This document shows positions 17,320-26,282 of a DNA stretch of 64,000 nucleotides, one piece after another. Position numbers and translations under genes: made by a program. Position 1 is the stretch's first letter. Each line of letters begins with the position of its first letter. This DNA comes from MPNO01 sp965200535 (GTDB lineage: Bacteria; Pseudomonadota; Alphaproteobacteria; MPNO01), in contig CBDAUF010000002.1 in assembly GCA_965200535.1 (NCBI GenBank), positions 806,001 through 870,000 on the forward strand, written 5' to 3'. Under the pieces are notes generated by a model, which worked only from the letters and a program-made list of their open reading frames with translations, was not told where the DNA came from and made no database searches.

Positions 17320-17973
17320 ATGCCGACCGCAGCGGTAATCGGCGCCAGCCGGGGGATCGGTCTCGGGCTGGTCGAGCGTTATGCGGCCGAGGGGTGGCGG
17401 GTGCACGCGACAACGCGCACGCCGGAGAACCCGGGTGCGCTGGGCGGCGTGCCCGGCGATGTGCATCTCCACGGCCTCGAGGTGACCGACCGTGCGCACC
17501 AGCGGGCGTTTCGCGATGCGCTCGGCGACGAGGCGATCGACGTGCTCATCCACAACGCTGGAGTCTACGGCAACTGGATGAGCGCGGCCGCCGTGCGCTG
17601 CGTCAATACCGAGGCCCCCATCGAGATGGCCGAACTGCTCCTGGACGCGGTGGTGCGCAGCGGGCAGCGCAAGATCGCGCTGATGACCAGCACGATGGGC
17701 GCGCGCCTGGGTTCGCGCCGCCGCCTCGGCAAGTACGGCGAATCCAAGGCGGCGCTCAACGACCGCTTCCGGGTGCTCGAAGGGAGCTGGCGGCGGCGGG
17801 GCTGCCTCGCGGCGGTCATCCATCCCGGGTGGGTGCGCACCGACATGGGCGGCCGCAACGCGGCGATTTCGGTGGAGGAGAGCGCCCTCGGAATCTACCG
17901 GGTCATGGAGGAGCTCGACGACTCCCGCCACGGCCGGTTCTGGAACTGGGACGGGCGCGAGCACCCGTGGTAG
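17320..17973 (+). CDS. SDR family oxidoreductase
   Basis: A 217-residue short-chain dehydrogenase/reductase. It shows the NAD(P)-binding loop GASRGIGLG (residues 8-16), NAG in IHNAGVYG, the catalytic serine region LMTSTMGAR and the YGESKAALND catalytic Tyr-xxx-Lys. The C-terminal HPGWVRTDMGG is the usual loop closing over the cofactor. AGGAGG sits just before the ATG at 17320. It follows the luciferase-like gene on the same strand and ends convergent with the ABC transporter genes. The likely role is oxidation or reduction of a small carbonyl compound. Confidence 0.9.
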   Translation: MPTAAVIGASRGIGLGLVERYAAEGWRVHATTRTPENPGALGGVPGDVHLHGLEVTDRAHQRAFRDALGDEAIDVLIHNAGVYGNWMSAAAVRCVNTEAPIEMAELLLDAVVRSGQRKIALMTSTMGARLGSRRRLGKYGESKAALNDRFRVLEGSWRRRGCLAAVIHPGWVRTDMGGRNAAISVEESALGIYRVMEELDDSRHGRFWNWDGREHPW

Positions 17974-18018
17974 AGACCGCCTCGCGCGGAGGGCGGCGCC
18001 GGGCGGAAGCGGCGGCGC

Positions 18019-19104
18019 TCAGATCCGCCCCGGCGGCGGGCCGCCGTCTTCCGCCCTGCCGACGATCAACCGGCGCCGCACCGGGAACAGCTGCAGCCCG
18101 TAGCGGTTCTCCACGAAACCCCATATCCCCTGCGGCGCGCGGAGCATGACGCCGGTCGCGATCGCGCCCAGCAGCATCAGGTACCAGGTGCCGTAGTCGG
18201 CGAGATAGTTCTGCAGGACGAAAAAGATCAGGACGCCGATGATCGGCCCCTCGACCGTGCCGATACCGCCGATGACGACGATGAAGATCACGAAGGCCGT
18301 CCAGTCGATGACCGAGAACGCGGCATCCGGCGAGATGCGCGCCTTCTGGAAATAGATCAGCGCGCCGGTCATCCCGGTTCCGAACGCGGTCACCGCGAAG
18401 ACCCACAGTTTGAGCCGGAAGCTGCGCAGCCCGAGGCTGCCCGCCGCGGTCTCCGAATCGCGGATCGCCGCCAGCCCCAGCCCCTGGGGTGCGCGCAGGA
18501 TGAGGCAGACCAGCACGATCGTGCCGGCGGCCAGCAGGAGGGCGAGCCAGTAGGCTTCGATGTCGCGCGCCGCCGAGGTCCGGACTCCGAACAGGTCCTT
18601 GATGAAGTCGAGGCCGAAAAAATCGCTTGTCGCGCTGCGCGGGAGCGATGTCCCGGTGCCGCCGCCGACGCTCTTCCATTGGGCGAGAACCAGCCGGAAG
18701 ACCTCGGCGGCGACCCAGCTTCCGATCGCAAAGTAGGCGCCGCGCAGACGGAATATCACCAGCGCCGTCGGGACCGCCAGGACCAGCGCCACGATCCCGG
18801 CGAGCCCGATCGCAACCAGCGGGTCGAGGCCGTAGAGGATCGTCGCCGCGAACAGGGTATAGCCGCCGAGGCCGACGAACGCCTGCTGTCCGACCGAAAC
18901 GAGGCCCGCATAGCCGGCCAGCAGGTTCCAGTATTGCGCGAGGGCGAGCATCGTGAGGACGAAGAACAGGTCCTGGAGCACGCTGCGGGAGACGAAGGCC
19001 GGCGCCGCCGCCAGCACGACGAGCAGGCCGAGGCCGACGATCGCCGTCGCCGTCGAGATGCGGGTCCGGGTCTCGACCCGGAAACGAGCGGTTTCGCGGG
19101 CCAT
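18019..19104 (-). CDS. livM: branched-chain amino acid-type ABC transporter permease (LivM)
   Basis: A 361-residue inner-membrane permease with about ten hydrophobic segments. It carries the LivM signature QYWNLLAGYAGLVSVGQQAFVGLGGYT and the EAA-type cytoplasmic loop LGLAAIRDSETAAGSLGLRSFRLKL, followed by VIGGIGTVEGPIIGVL. It pairs with LivH to form the channel of a hydrophobic amino acid/aromatic acid family importer. Its ATG overlaps the livH stop as TGATG. It is the last gene of a five-gene operon (binding protein, livG, livF, livH, livM). Confidence 0.93.
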   Translation of the reverse strand: MARETARFRVETRTRISTATAIVGLGLLVVLAAAPAFVSRSVLQDLFFVLTMLALAQYWNLLAGYAGLVSVGQQAFVGLGGYTLFAATILYGLDPLVAIGLAGIVALVLAVPTALVIFRLRGAYFAIGSWVAAEVFRLVLAQWKSVGGGTGTSLPRSATSDFFGLDFIKDLFGVRTSAARDIEAYWLALLLAAGTIVLVCLILRAPQGLGLAAIRDSETAAGSLGLRSFRLKLWVFAVTAFGTGMTGALIYFQKARISPDAAFSVIDWTAFVIFIVVIGGIGTVEGPIIGVLIFFVLQNYLADYGTWYLMLLGAIATGVMLRAPQGIWGFVENRYGLQLFPVRRRLIVGRAEDGGPPPGRI

Positions 19105-19973
19105 CAATCGACGGCCCGCGGGAACAGCCCGCGCGGGCGCAGCACGAGGATCACCAGGAACACCACATGCCCGGACAGGATCTGCCATTCCGGATTGATC
19201 CGTGCGCCGACGGTCTGCGCCACGCCGAGGATGATGCCGCCGGCGAGCGTGCCCCACAGGCTGCCGAGCCCGCCGATGATGACCGCCTCGAAGGCGTAGA
19301 GGAGGCGGAACGCGCCGATCGTCGGATCGAACTGGGCGCGGTTTCCGAAATAGAGGGCGGAGATCGCGATCACGACGAAGGCAATCGCCGTCGCGAATGC
19401 GAAGATGACGCGGTTGTCGATGCCCATCAGTTGCGCCGTCGCGGGATCGTCCGACGTGGCGCGAAAGGCGCGGCCGAGCTCGGTCCCGTACATGATGCGG
19501 TTGAGCGCGACGATAGCCGCGACGGCGGTCGCGAAGGTCATCAGAGGCAGGACCCCGACCGCGATGCCGCCGCCGAGCGCCCACGACGCGGTCTCGATCT
19601 CGAATGCCTGCAACCGCCGGCTGTCGGCGCTAAAGGTCTCCAGAAGCCCGTTCTGGATGACGATGGAGATGCCGAAGGTGACGAGCAGCGGCGGCAGGAT
19701 GTCCTTGCCGAGCGTCAGGTTGAGAAGGTAACGCTGCGTCGCGTAGCCGAGCGCGAACATCGCGGGCAACACGACGACGGCAGCGACGAAGATGTTGACG
19801 CCGAAGGAATCGGCGATCAGCAGGATGATGAATGCGGCCAGGACGATAAGATCGCCGTGCGCCAGATTGACCAGCCGCATGACGCCGAACATCAGCGACA
19901 GCCCGGCCGCGAACAGCGCATACAGGCCGCCCAGCAGAACCCCCTGCAAGATCGCGTCGATCCAGCTCAGCAC
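19104..19973 (-). CDS. livH: branched-chain amino acid-type ABC transporter permease (LivH)
   Basis: A 289-residue permease with about eight membrane segments. It contains the LivH hallmark YALFAAGLSLMFGVMRLVNLAHGD near the N-terminus and the coupling loop GRAFRATSDDPATAQLMGIDN, followed by FEAVIIGGLGSLWGTLAGGI. It forms the translocation path with LivM. Eleven bases separate it from the livF stop upstream, and its stop overlaps the livM start. The substrate is unknown; Liv-type systems in such bacteria often carry aromatic or dicarboxylic compounds besides amino acids. Confidence 0.93.
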   Translation of the reverse strand: MLSWIDAILQGVLLGGLYALFAAGLSLMFGVMRLVNLAHGDLIVLAAFIILLIADSFGVNIFVAAVVVLPAMFALGYATQRYLLNLTLGKDILPPLLVTFGISIVIQNGLLETFSADSRRLQAFEIETASWALGGGIAVGVLPLMTFATAVAAIVALNRIMYGTELGRAFRATSDDPATAQLMGIDNRVIFAFATAIAFVVIAISALYFGNRAQFDPTIGAFRLLYAFEAVIIGGLGSLWGTLAGGIILGVAQTVGARINPEWQILSGHVVFLVILVLRPRGLFPRAVD

Positions 19974-19983
19974 GCCCCGCTCC

Positions 19984-20685
19984 TCACATGCCGAAATAGG
20001 CGCGCCGGATGTCGGCGAGGTCGAGCGAGGCCGGCTCCCCGGTCAGGGTCACGCGCCCTTCCATCAGGCAGTAGACCCGGTCGGCGGCGTCGAGGGCGCG
20101 GGAGAGGTCTTGTTCCACCAGCAGGACGGCGACGCCGGTCTCCCGGATCGCCGGAAACGCCGCGTAGATGCCCCGGACGACGGCAGGGGCGAGACCGAGC
20201 GAGATTTCGTCGCACAGCAGCACCCGCGGGTTGGACATCAGCGCCCGGCCGAACGCCGCCATCTGCTGCTGGCCGCCCGACAGCCTGTCCGCCGGCAGGC
20301 GGCGGCGCTCCCGGAGGACCGGAAACAGGTCGAAGACCGTATCCAGGGTCCAGTGGCCCTTGCGGGCGGCCCGATACGCACCGATCAGCAGGTTTTCCTC
20401 GACGCTCAGCGAGGTGAACAGGCGGCGCCCCTCGGGCACCAGGGCGATGCCGAGCCGGACGATCCTGGCCGCGGGCAGGTGGCCGATGGCCCGGCCGTCG
20501 AACCGGACGGCGTCGCCCGCACCCGGATGAAGCCCGACGACGCTGTGCAGGAATGTCGACTTGCCGGCGCCGTTGGCGCCGATGACGGCGACCGTCTCGC
20601 CCTCGTCGAGATCCGCGTCGATCCCGTAGAGCGCCTGGAAATCGCCGTAATGCGCGACCAACCCGCGGACTTCGAGCAGGGGCAT
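19984..20685 (-). CDS. livF: ABC transporter ATP-binding protein (LivF)
   Basis: A 233-residue ATPase subunit. Walker A is GANGAGKST, the signature motif LSGGQQQMAAFGRAL and Walker B VLLCDEISLGLAP, with a later H-loop region in which VEQDLSRAL replaces the usual His-containing switch (LivF proteins commonly have Gln/Asn near here). It energises LivHM with LivG. The ATG at 20685 overlaps the livG stop (TGATG), showing tight coupling. Confidence 0.93.
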   Translation of the reverse strand: MPLLEVRGLVAHYGDFQALYGIDADLDEGETVAVIGANGAGKSTFLHSVVGLHPGAGDAVRFDGRAIGHLPAARIVRLGIALVPEGRRLFTSLSVEENLLIGAYRAARKGHWTLDTVFDLFPVLRERRRLPADRLSGGQQQMAAFGRALMSNPRVLLCDEISLGLAPAVVRGIYAAFPAIRETGVAVLLVEQDLSRALDAADRVYCLMEGRVTLTGEPASLDLADIRRAYFGM

Positions 20686-21401
20686 CAGTCGGTCAGCCCC
20701 ATGTAGATCTCCTGCACGTCCCGCGAGGCCATCACCTCGCGCGGCGAGCCGTCGGCCGTGAGCCGGCCGAAATCGAGGACCACCAGCCGGTCCACCGCGG
20801 CCAGCAGGGCGTGGACGATGTGTTCGATCCAGACGATGGTGACGCCGGCGGCGTGGATTTCGACGACCGCCTCGACCAGTTCCTCGCACTCCCGTTCGGT
20901 CAGCCCTCCGGCGATCTCGTCGAGCAGCAACAGGCGCGGGCGGGTCGCCAGCGCGCGCGCCATTTCCAGCCGCTTGCGTTCGAGCAGTGTCAGCGAGCCG
21001 GCGACGCGGTTGGCGCGGTCGAGCAGCCGCGTGCGTTCCAGCACCTCTCCGCAATGCGCCGCGGACTGCGGGGCCGACAGTCCGGCGCCGTAGACGGCGC
21101 CCACCATCAGGTTCTCGAACACGGTCAGCGTCTCGAACGGTTTCGGTATCTGGTAGGACCGTCCGATGCCGGCGCGGCAGCGGTCCGGCGGCGGTGTCCG
21201 CGTCAGGTCCCTGCCGTCGAGGCGGACGACGCCGGAATCGGGCGCCAGCTCGCCGGAGATGAGGCCGAACAGAGAGGTTTTCCCGGCGCCGTTGGGGCCG
21301 ATGATGCCGAGCGCCTCGCCCTCGGCGACCGAGAGCGTGATATTGTCGGCGACGACGACCGAACCGAACGCTTTCGAGAGGCCCGAAAGCTCCAGCAGCA
21401 C
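20685..21401 (-). CDS. livG: ABC transporter ATP-binding protein (LivG)
   Basis: A 238-residue ATPase of the LivG type. Walker A is GPNGAGKTS, the Q-loop lies in GIGRSYQIPKPFETLTVFEN, and the signature is the LivG-typical degenerate SLTLLERKRLEMARALATRP instead of LSGGQ. Walker B is LLLLDEIAGGL and the switch histidine is in IVWIEHIVHAL. No ATG fits; GTG at 21401 puts the conserved LELSGLSKAFG directly at the start. The binding-protein stop is 14 bases upstream. Confidence 0.9.
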   Translation of the reverse strand: MLLELSGLSKAFGSVVVADNITLSVAEGEALGIIGPNGAGKTSLFGLISGELAPDSGVVRLDGRDLTRTPPPDRCRAGIGRSYQIPKPFETLTVFENLMVGAVYGAGLSAPQSAAHCGEVLERTRLLDRANRVAGSLTLLERKRLEMARALATRPRLLLLDEIAGGLTERECEELVEAVVEIHAAGVTIVWIEHIVHALLAAVDRLVVLDFGRLTADGSPREVMASRDVQEIYMGLTD

Positions 21402-21415
21402 CCCCGACGCGCCGG

Positions 21416-22735
21416 TCAGGAGATGACCTGCATGTCCGACGTTACCGGGATATGGGGTGCCGTGCGGTTGTCGGTAATGACGAGATCGTATTTGCCGCCG
21501 CCGACATGGCGCCACTGGCCGCCGACCAGCGGGGTCTTGGTGATGTTCTTCGCCGCGAAGGGCGGAACGCCCTTGCCGTCCCACTGCACCTTGCCGACGA
21601 TCGTCTCCAGATTGGAGGCCGCGATAGCGTCGCGTATGGCCTCGCTGTTGCCGATATCGGCCGCGCGCCTGAGAACGTCCACCGCCATTTCCAGCAAGCT
21701 GTGAACGAAGCCGATCGGCTGGGTCCACTGCTTTCCCGTGGCCTTTGTATAGGCCGCCGCGAGTTCGCCGGCGGATTGCCCGGTGAGCGAGGACCGGAAC
21801 GGGTGGGAGGGGGTCCACCAGACCTCAGACGACAGGTTGTGGCCGGCGGCGCCCAGCGCCTCGACCGACACCGGGAACAGGATGGCTTTGCCCACACTCG
21901 CCGCCTTGGGGCGGAACCCCTGCTGGCGCGCCTGGGTCCAGAACGTCGTGAAGTCCGGCGGCAGCATGACCCCGGTGAGGATCTGCGCGTTTCCGTCCTT
22001 GAAGGCCGTGATCTGGGCGGTGAAATCGTCGGTCAGGTTCTGGTAACGGCCCGGATCGATCAGCTTGAAACCCTTCTTGGCGAGCGCCGGCGGAAAGCCG
22101 AGCTTCGGATCGCCCCACGCATTGCCGTCCGCGTCGTTGGGAAACGCGCCGGCGACGACCTTGTTGGTGTCGATCAGCGACCACATGTTGGTGAAGACGG
22201 CGATCACGTCCTCGAGCCCCCAGAAATAGTGGTAGGCCCACTCGAACGGCTTCCACGTGGCCGGGTCGCCCGGATTGCCCTGCTGCCCGATGAACCACGG
22301 CTGCCACGGGCAGTTGGTCGAGATGCAGGGCATCCCCTCGATCTCGCACTGGGTGGCCACCGGGTTGGTCGTCTCCGGCGTGTTGGCGACCAGCATCAGG
22401 TCGATCTCGTCGTCGACGATCAGTTCCTTGGCGACCTCGGCGGCGCGGTTGGGGTTGGACTGGGAATCCTTGACGACGATTTCGACCTTGTGGGTCATGC
22501 CGCCGAGTTTCAGACCGTTGCGCATGGTCTCGCGGAACAGGGCGGCATTGAAATTGTCGCTCTCGCCGAACGGGGCGAGGGGGCCGGTCTGAGGGCTGAC
22601 ATAGCCGATCTTGATCGTCTTCGTCTTCGCGATGGCGGGGGCCGGAAACTGGGCCGCGACGACCGCGGCGCCCGACGCCGCGACGAACGAACGCCTGGTG
22701 ATCCGTTGCCTGTGCTTCCCGTTCACGCCCATCAT
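21416..22735 (-). CDS. ABC transporter substrate-binding protein, Tat-type signal
   Basis: A 439-residue periplasmic binding protein of the LivJ/AmiC type (Peripla_BP_6). The N-terminus KHRQRITRRSFVAASGAAVV has a twin-arginine motif and hydrophobic core, so export in folded form is likely. The mature start TIKIGYVSPQTGPLAPFGES is the family first strand. The ligand-binding lobes run to the end. GGGGAG precedes the ATG at 22735; the next codon is also ATG and could serve. It heads the Liv operon and follows the HpaB-type monooxygenase by 25 bases, so the imported compound may be that enzyme's substrate. Confidence 0.9.
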   Translation of the reverse strand: MMGVNGKHRQRITRRSFVAASGAAVVAAQFPAPAIAKTKTIKIGYVSPQTGPLAPFGESDNFNAALFRETMRNGLKLGGMTHKVEIVVKDSQSNPNRAAEVAKELIVDDEIDLMLVANTPETTNPVATQCEIEGMPCISTNCPWQPWFIGQQGNPGDPATWKPFEWAYHYFWGLEDVIAVFTNMWSLIDTNKVVAGAFPNDADGNAWGDPKLGFPPALAKKGFKLIDPGRYQNLTDDFTAQITAFKDGNAQILTGVMLPPDFTTFWTQARQQGFRPKAASVGKAILFPVSVEALGAAGHNLSSEVWWTPSHPFRSSLTGQSAGELAAAYTKATGKQWTQPIGFVHSLLEMAVDVLRRAADIGNSEAIRDAIAASNLETIVGKVQWDGKGVPPFAAKNITKTPLVGGQWRHVGGGKYDLVITDNRTAPHIPVTSDMQVIS

Positions 22736-22760
22736 CCTGTCTCCCCAGCGAGATTCCCGG

Positions 22761-24365
22761 TTACCGACCCTTGCCGACATGGTAGCTCAATTCGCCCGGA
22801 TCGGTCAGATCGGGCACCGTCCAGCCGTCGAGATCGTATTCGGCGAGGCATTCCTCGGCAAATCCCTTCATCTTTTCGACGTCGCCGCCGGCCATCGCAC
22901 CGAACAGCGCGTAGCGGCGGATTTCCTCGGTCGAACCGGAATAGTTGATCTCGTACAACTCGTGCCGGCCGCCGAATTCCGAACCGATGGTGTCCCACAG
23001 CAGCTTCATCAGCTTCACCCGGGCTTCGGCGTCGTAGCCGTTCGAGCCGCGCAGGAACCTGTCGATATAGGGGCGGAGTTCCGGATTGCGGAAGTCGCGC
23101 GCGTGCGAATTGAGGAAGATCAGCCCGGACGCTGCCGTTTCCTCGATGATGTACTTGATCTTGGAGTAGGCGAAACTCATCAGCACCTGATAGGCGCTGG
23201 CCGGCGTCATGTTCGGCAGCACGTAACCGTCGAGCCACGGCATCGGGTTGCGCACCATGGCCTCGGTCAGCGACCAGAACATGTTGCGCCACGCAATGAT
23301 CTCCCCGACATTCGCCTGGACGCCGCGAAAATCCTGGCTCCCGGCGGCCTCGATCGCCTTGAGGATCAGCCCGGCGATGAAATCCAGCTTGACCGACAGC
23401 CGGGTGCACCCGTGCAGCAACGCCCGCGGCAGGAAGCCGGTCCGCGGGAAGAAATTGTTGGCGGCTTCCACATCGCCGTAGACGAAGACGTTCTCCCACG
23501 GGATCAGGACCCGGTCGAGGATGAAGATCGCATCGTTCTCGTCGAGGCGGCTCGACAGCGGGTAGTCGAACGGGCTTCCCATGACCGTCGCTGTCATCTC
23601 GTAGGATGTCCGGCACAGGAATTTCACCCCCGGCGCGTTGGACGGGACCATGAACACGGCGGCGAAATTCTTGTCCTGGACCGGAATCAGTCCGTGATGG
23701 GCGACGAAAGTGTAGTTGGTGAGCGCCGAGCCCGTTGCCACCACCTTGGCGCCGGAAACGACGATCCCGGCGTCGGTTTCCTTCTCCACGTGGACGCAGA
23801 CGTCGGCCACCTCGTTGGGCGGCTTGTTGCGGTCCATCGGCGGGTGGATGATCGCGTGGTTGAGAAACGGCACCCGCTCTTGGCTGTAGCGGTACCAGCG
23901 CCGCGCGTTCTCCTGGTACGGGCTGTAGAATTCCGCGTTGGCGCCCAGCGTCGCCAGAAACGCCGCCTTGTAGTCGGGCGCCCTGCCGATCCAGCCGTAG
24001 GTCAGGCGCGCCCAGCGCGCGATGGCGTCGCGCCCGGCAACCGACTCCTCGACGTTGCGCGGCGCCCGGAAATACGCCTGGGTGACGCCGCCGGATCCGG
24101 TGTCGGTCGGCGTCATCAGGACCTTCGCGTGTTCGGCATCGTGCATCGCGTCGTACAGGCGCGCCACCATGCGTGCCGTATTGCGGAAGGCGGGATGATC
24201 GATGATCCCGCGCACGCGCTCGCCGTAGATGTAAATCTCGCGCCCGTCGTCGATCGATTCGAGATATTCGGCGCCGGTCATCGGAGCCGAGGAGGACAGG
24301 CCGCCGATCGTCTCCGGCTGCGCCGCGTGGGCAAGCTGTTCTTCGGTAACCGCAATATCGTCCAT
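22761..24365 (-). CDS. 4-hydroxyphenylacetate 3-monooxygenase (HpaB)-type flavin-dependent oxygenase
   Basis: A 534-residue member of the HpaB/PvcC family, two-component monooxygenases that ortho-hydroxylate phenols with reduced FAD; some relatives are vinylacetyl-CoA isomerase/4-hydroxybutyryl-CoA dehydratases. It has the N-terminal domain (TGAEYLESIDDGREIYIYGE), the central LNHAIIHPPMDRN substrate/flavin loop, the KVVATGSALTNYTFVAHHG segment and the C-terminal helical domain ending IGSEFGGRHELYEINYSG. GGGAG precedes the ATG at 24365. No HpaC-type flavin reductase is nearby. It is upstream of, and on the same strand as, a Liv importer. Confidence 0.88.
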   Translation of the reverse strand: MDDIAVTEEQLAHAAQPETIGGLSSSAPMTGAEYLESIDDGREIYIYGERVRGIIDHPAFRNTARMVARLYDAMHDAEHAKVLMTPTDTGSGGVTQAYFRAPRNVEESVAGRDAIARWARLTYGWIGRAPDYKAAFLATLGANAEFYSPYQENARRWYRYSQERVPFLNHAIIHPPMDRNKPPNEVADVCVHVEKETDAGIVVSGAKVVATGSALTNYTFVAHHGLIPVQDKNFAAVFMVPSNAPGVKFLCRTSYEMTATVMGSPFDYPLSSRLDENDAIFILDRVLIPWENVFVYGDVEAANNFFPRTGFLPRALLHGCTRLSVKLDFIAGLILKAIEAAGSQDFRGVQANVGEIIAWRNMFWSLTEAMVRNPMPWLDGYVLPNMTPASAYQVLMSFAYSKIKYIIEETAASGLIFLNSHARDFRNPELRPYIDRFLRGSNGYDAEARVKLMKLLWDTIGSEFGGRHELYEINYSGSTEEIRRYALFGAMAGGDVEKMKGFAEECLAEYDLDGWTVPDLTDPGELSYHVGKGR

Positions 24366-24450
24366 GATCCGCTCCCGCCACTCTCGAGTCCGGGCGAATA
24401 TCCCCCGCGCCGGGGGAGCGGTCAAGAAATGCGGCGGCGGGCCGGCGGCA

Positions 24451-26082
24451 TCACGGCCGTTCCTCGAACGGCTTGCCGAAGACCGTTTCGAATTCCGCTT
24501 CGTCCCAGAAGCCGATCAGTATGCCGGGCGGTTCCTTTCCGCCCATTCTTTCGATCGTGGCGGGGTCGAGCGTGATCCGGTTGTGGTGGCGCCGCGCCCA
24601 GGAGAACAGCGCCTCGTGCAGGGTCTGGCGGACATGCGCGTGCTCCGGGTCGGGGCTGGCGCCGAGGTCGTGCAACTCCTGCGGGTCGGTTTCCAGATCG
24701 AACAGCATCGGGCGGAATCCTTCCGCGTGGACGTATTTCCAGCGCGCGTCGCGGATCATGATCAGGCGGGCGTCCTCCTGGGCGTTGCCGATCGCCAGGC
24801 GCGCCGGCCGCGTCGCGTAGTCGTACTCGGAGATCGCGTAGCGGCGCCACGATCCCGGTGCGTCCGCCGAATGAAGCAGCGGGTCGAGGGCGTGGCCCTC
24901 GATGATGTGCGGCAGTTCCGGGCCGCCGAAATAGCGCAGGATGGTGGGCGCGAGATCGATGCATTCGACCAGTTCGCCGCGCACCCGGCCGCGCGTCGCA
25001 TCGGCTTCGTCGCGCGGGTCGTAGACGATCAGCGGGACCTTCACCGACGGGTCGTGGAACAGGTCCTTCTCGCCCATCCAGTGGTCGCCCAGATAGTCGC
25101 CGTGGTCGGAGGTGAACACGATCATCGTGTTGTCCATCAGGCCGCGGTCCTCCATCCACGCGAACAGCCGGCCCATCTGGTCGTCGATCTGCTTGACCAG
25201 GCCCATGTAGGCGGGGATGACGCGCTCGCGCACCTCGTCGCGCGCAAACGTCCGGCAGATGCGGGATTCGATATAGGCGCGAAAGACCGGATGGTCGGTA
25301 TCGCGTTCCTCCTCGGAGCGGACGGCAGGAAGCACATGCTCCCTGCCGTACATCGAATGGTAGGGGGCCGGCACGATGTAGGGCCAGTGCGGCTTGATGT
25401 AGGACAGGTGGCAGAGCCACGGTGCGTCGCCGGCCTGCTCCATGAAATCCATCGCCCGCCCCGTCATATAGGGCGTCTCCGACAGTTCCTCGTCGATGTT
25501 CGCCGGCAGGTTCGAGTATTTGAGGAGCCACCCGGAGCGGAGCCGGCCATCCTCGTCGATTCCCGCGTTGGCGCGTTCCTCCCACGGGTTGGGCGCATTC
25601 GCCCCGCGGTCCCGGAGCCAGTCGTTGTAGGCGGGATCCGGGTCCATGGGGCCGTAGGGATGCAGCCCGTCGTCGCGCTCGAACGGCTCGAAGCCGCATT
25701 CCGAGATATGGACGCCCATGTCGGATCCGGGATCGATTCCGAGTCTCTTCATGCCCGCGGAATCCGGAATCATGTGGGTCTTGCCGACCAGCGCCGGGGT
25801 GACGCCGATCTCGCGCAGGTGGTCGCCGAGCGTCGGCTCGCCGACGCGCAGGGGAAAACCGTTCCAGGTCGCGCCGTGCGACCGGCAGTAGCGCCCGGTA
25901 TAGGAAGACATCCGCGAAGGGCCGCAGAAGGGCGACTGGACATAGGCGTTGGTAAAACGGACGCCGCGCTCCGCCAGGCCGTCGAGGTTGGGCGTGTGGA
26001 GGTGCGGATGGCCGTAGCAGGACAGATAGTCCCAGCGAAGCTGGTCGGCCATGATCCACAACACGTTGCGGGCTTCGCCCAT
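24451..26082 (-). CDS. sulfatase/phosphonate monoester hydrolase family protein
   Basis: A 543-residue alkaline-phosphatase-fold hydrolase. The type I formylglycine motif is FCGPSRMSSYTGRYC (C-x-P-S-R), where the cysteine would be converted to formylglycine. Metal ligands appear in NVLWIMADQLRWDYL and IVFTSDHGDYLGDH. The length and the MADQLRWDYLSCYGHP start resemble arylsulfatases and phosphonate monoester hydrolases. No signal peptide, so it appears cytoplasmic. The ATG at 26082 follows CGGAGA; the long frame upstream to 26232 has no support. It lies 85 bases upstream of the HpaB-type gene on the same strand. A formylglycine-generating enzyme is not in the window. Confidence 0.9.
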   Translation of the reverse strand: MGEARNVLWIMADQLRWDYLSCYGHPHLHTPNLDGLAERGVRFTNAYVQSPFCGPSRMSSYTGRYCRSHGATWNGFPLRVGEPTLGDHLREIGVTPALVGKTHMIPDSAGMKRLGIDPGSDMGVHISECGFEPFERDDGLHPYGPMDPDPAYNDWLRDRGANAPNPWEERANAGIDEDGRLRSGWLLKYSNLPANIDEELSETPYMTGRAMDFMEQAGDAPWLCHLSYIKPHWPYIVPAPYHSMYGREHVLPAVRSEEERDTDHPVFRAYIESRICRTFARDEVRERVIPAYMGLVKQIDDQMGRLFAWMEDRGLMDNTMIVFTSDHGDYLGDHWMGEKDLFHDPSVKVPLIVYDPRDEADATRGRVRGELVECIDLAPTILRYFGGPELPHIIEGHALDPLLHSADAPGSWRRYAISEYDYATRPARLAIGNAQEDARLIMIRDARWKYVHAEGFRPMLFDLETDPQELHDLGASPDPEHAHVRQTLHEALFSWARRHHNRITLDPATIERMGGKEPPGILIGFWDEAEFETVFGKPFEERP

Positions 26083-26213
26083 CGGTCGTTCTCCGGTCCG
26101 GGATGGCGGGGCCGGCCCGCGAGGGTGCGCGCCCGCCGGATGCCGCGGACTGTATGCATCGCCGGGCGCCCGCGAAAGTCCGGCGCTTGCCCGTCGCGCG
26201 GCGGGCCGCCCGC

Positions 26214-26241
26214 TTGGCTGCCCCCCGCGCACCGCTATGAT
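26214..26241 (+). promoter_or_regulatory. candidate sigma-70-type promoter for the second ubiD-like gene
   Basis: TTGGCT (26214-26219), a 16-base spacer and TATGAT (26236-26241) lie 42 bases before the GTG at 26283 in the divergent region between the sulfatase and UbiD genes. The -10 matches five of six consensus bases and the -35 four of six. Confidence 0.4.
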
Positions 26242-26282
26242 GGCGGCGCTTCACATCGGACAGGAGACGGGGGAGGCGCGGC

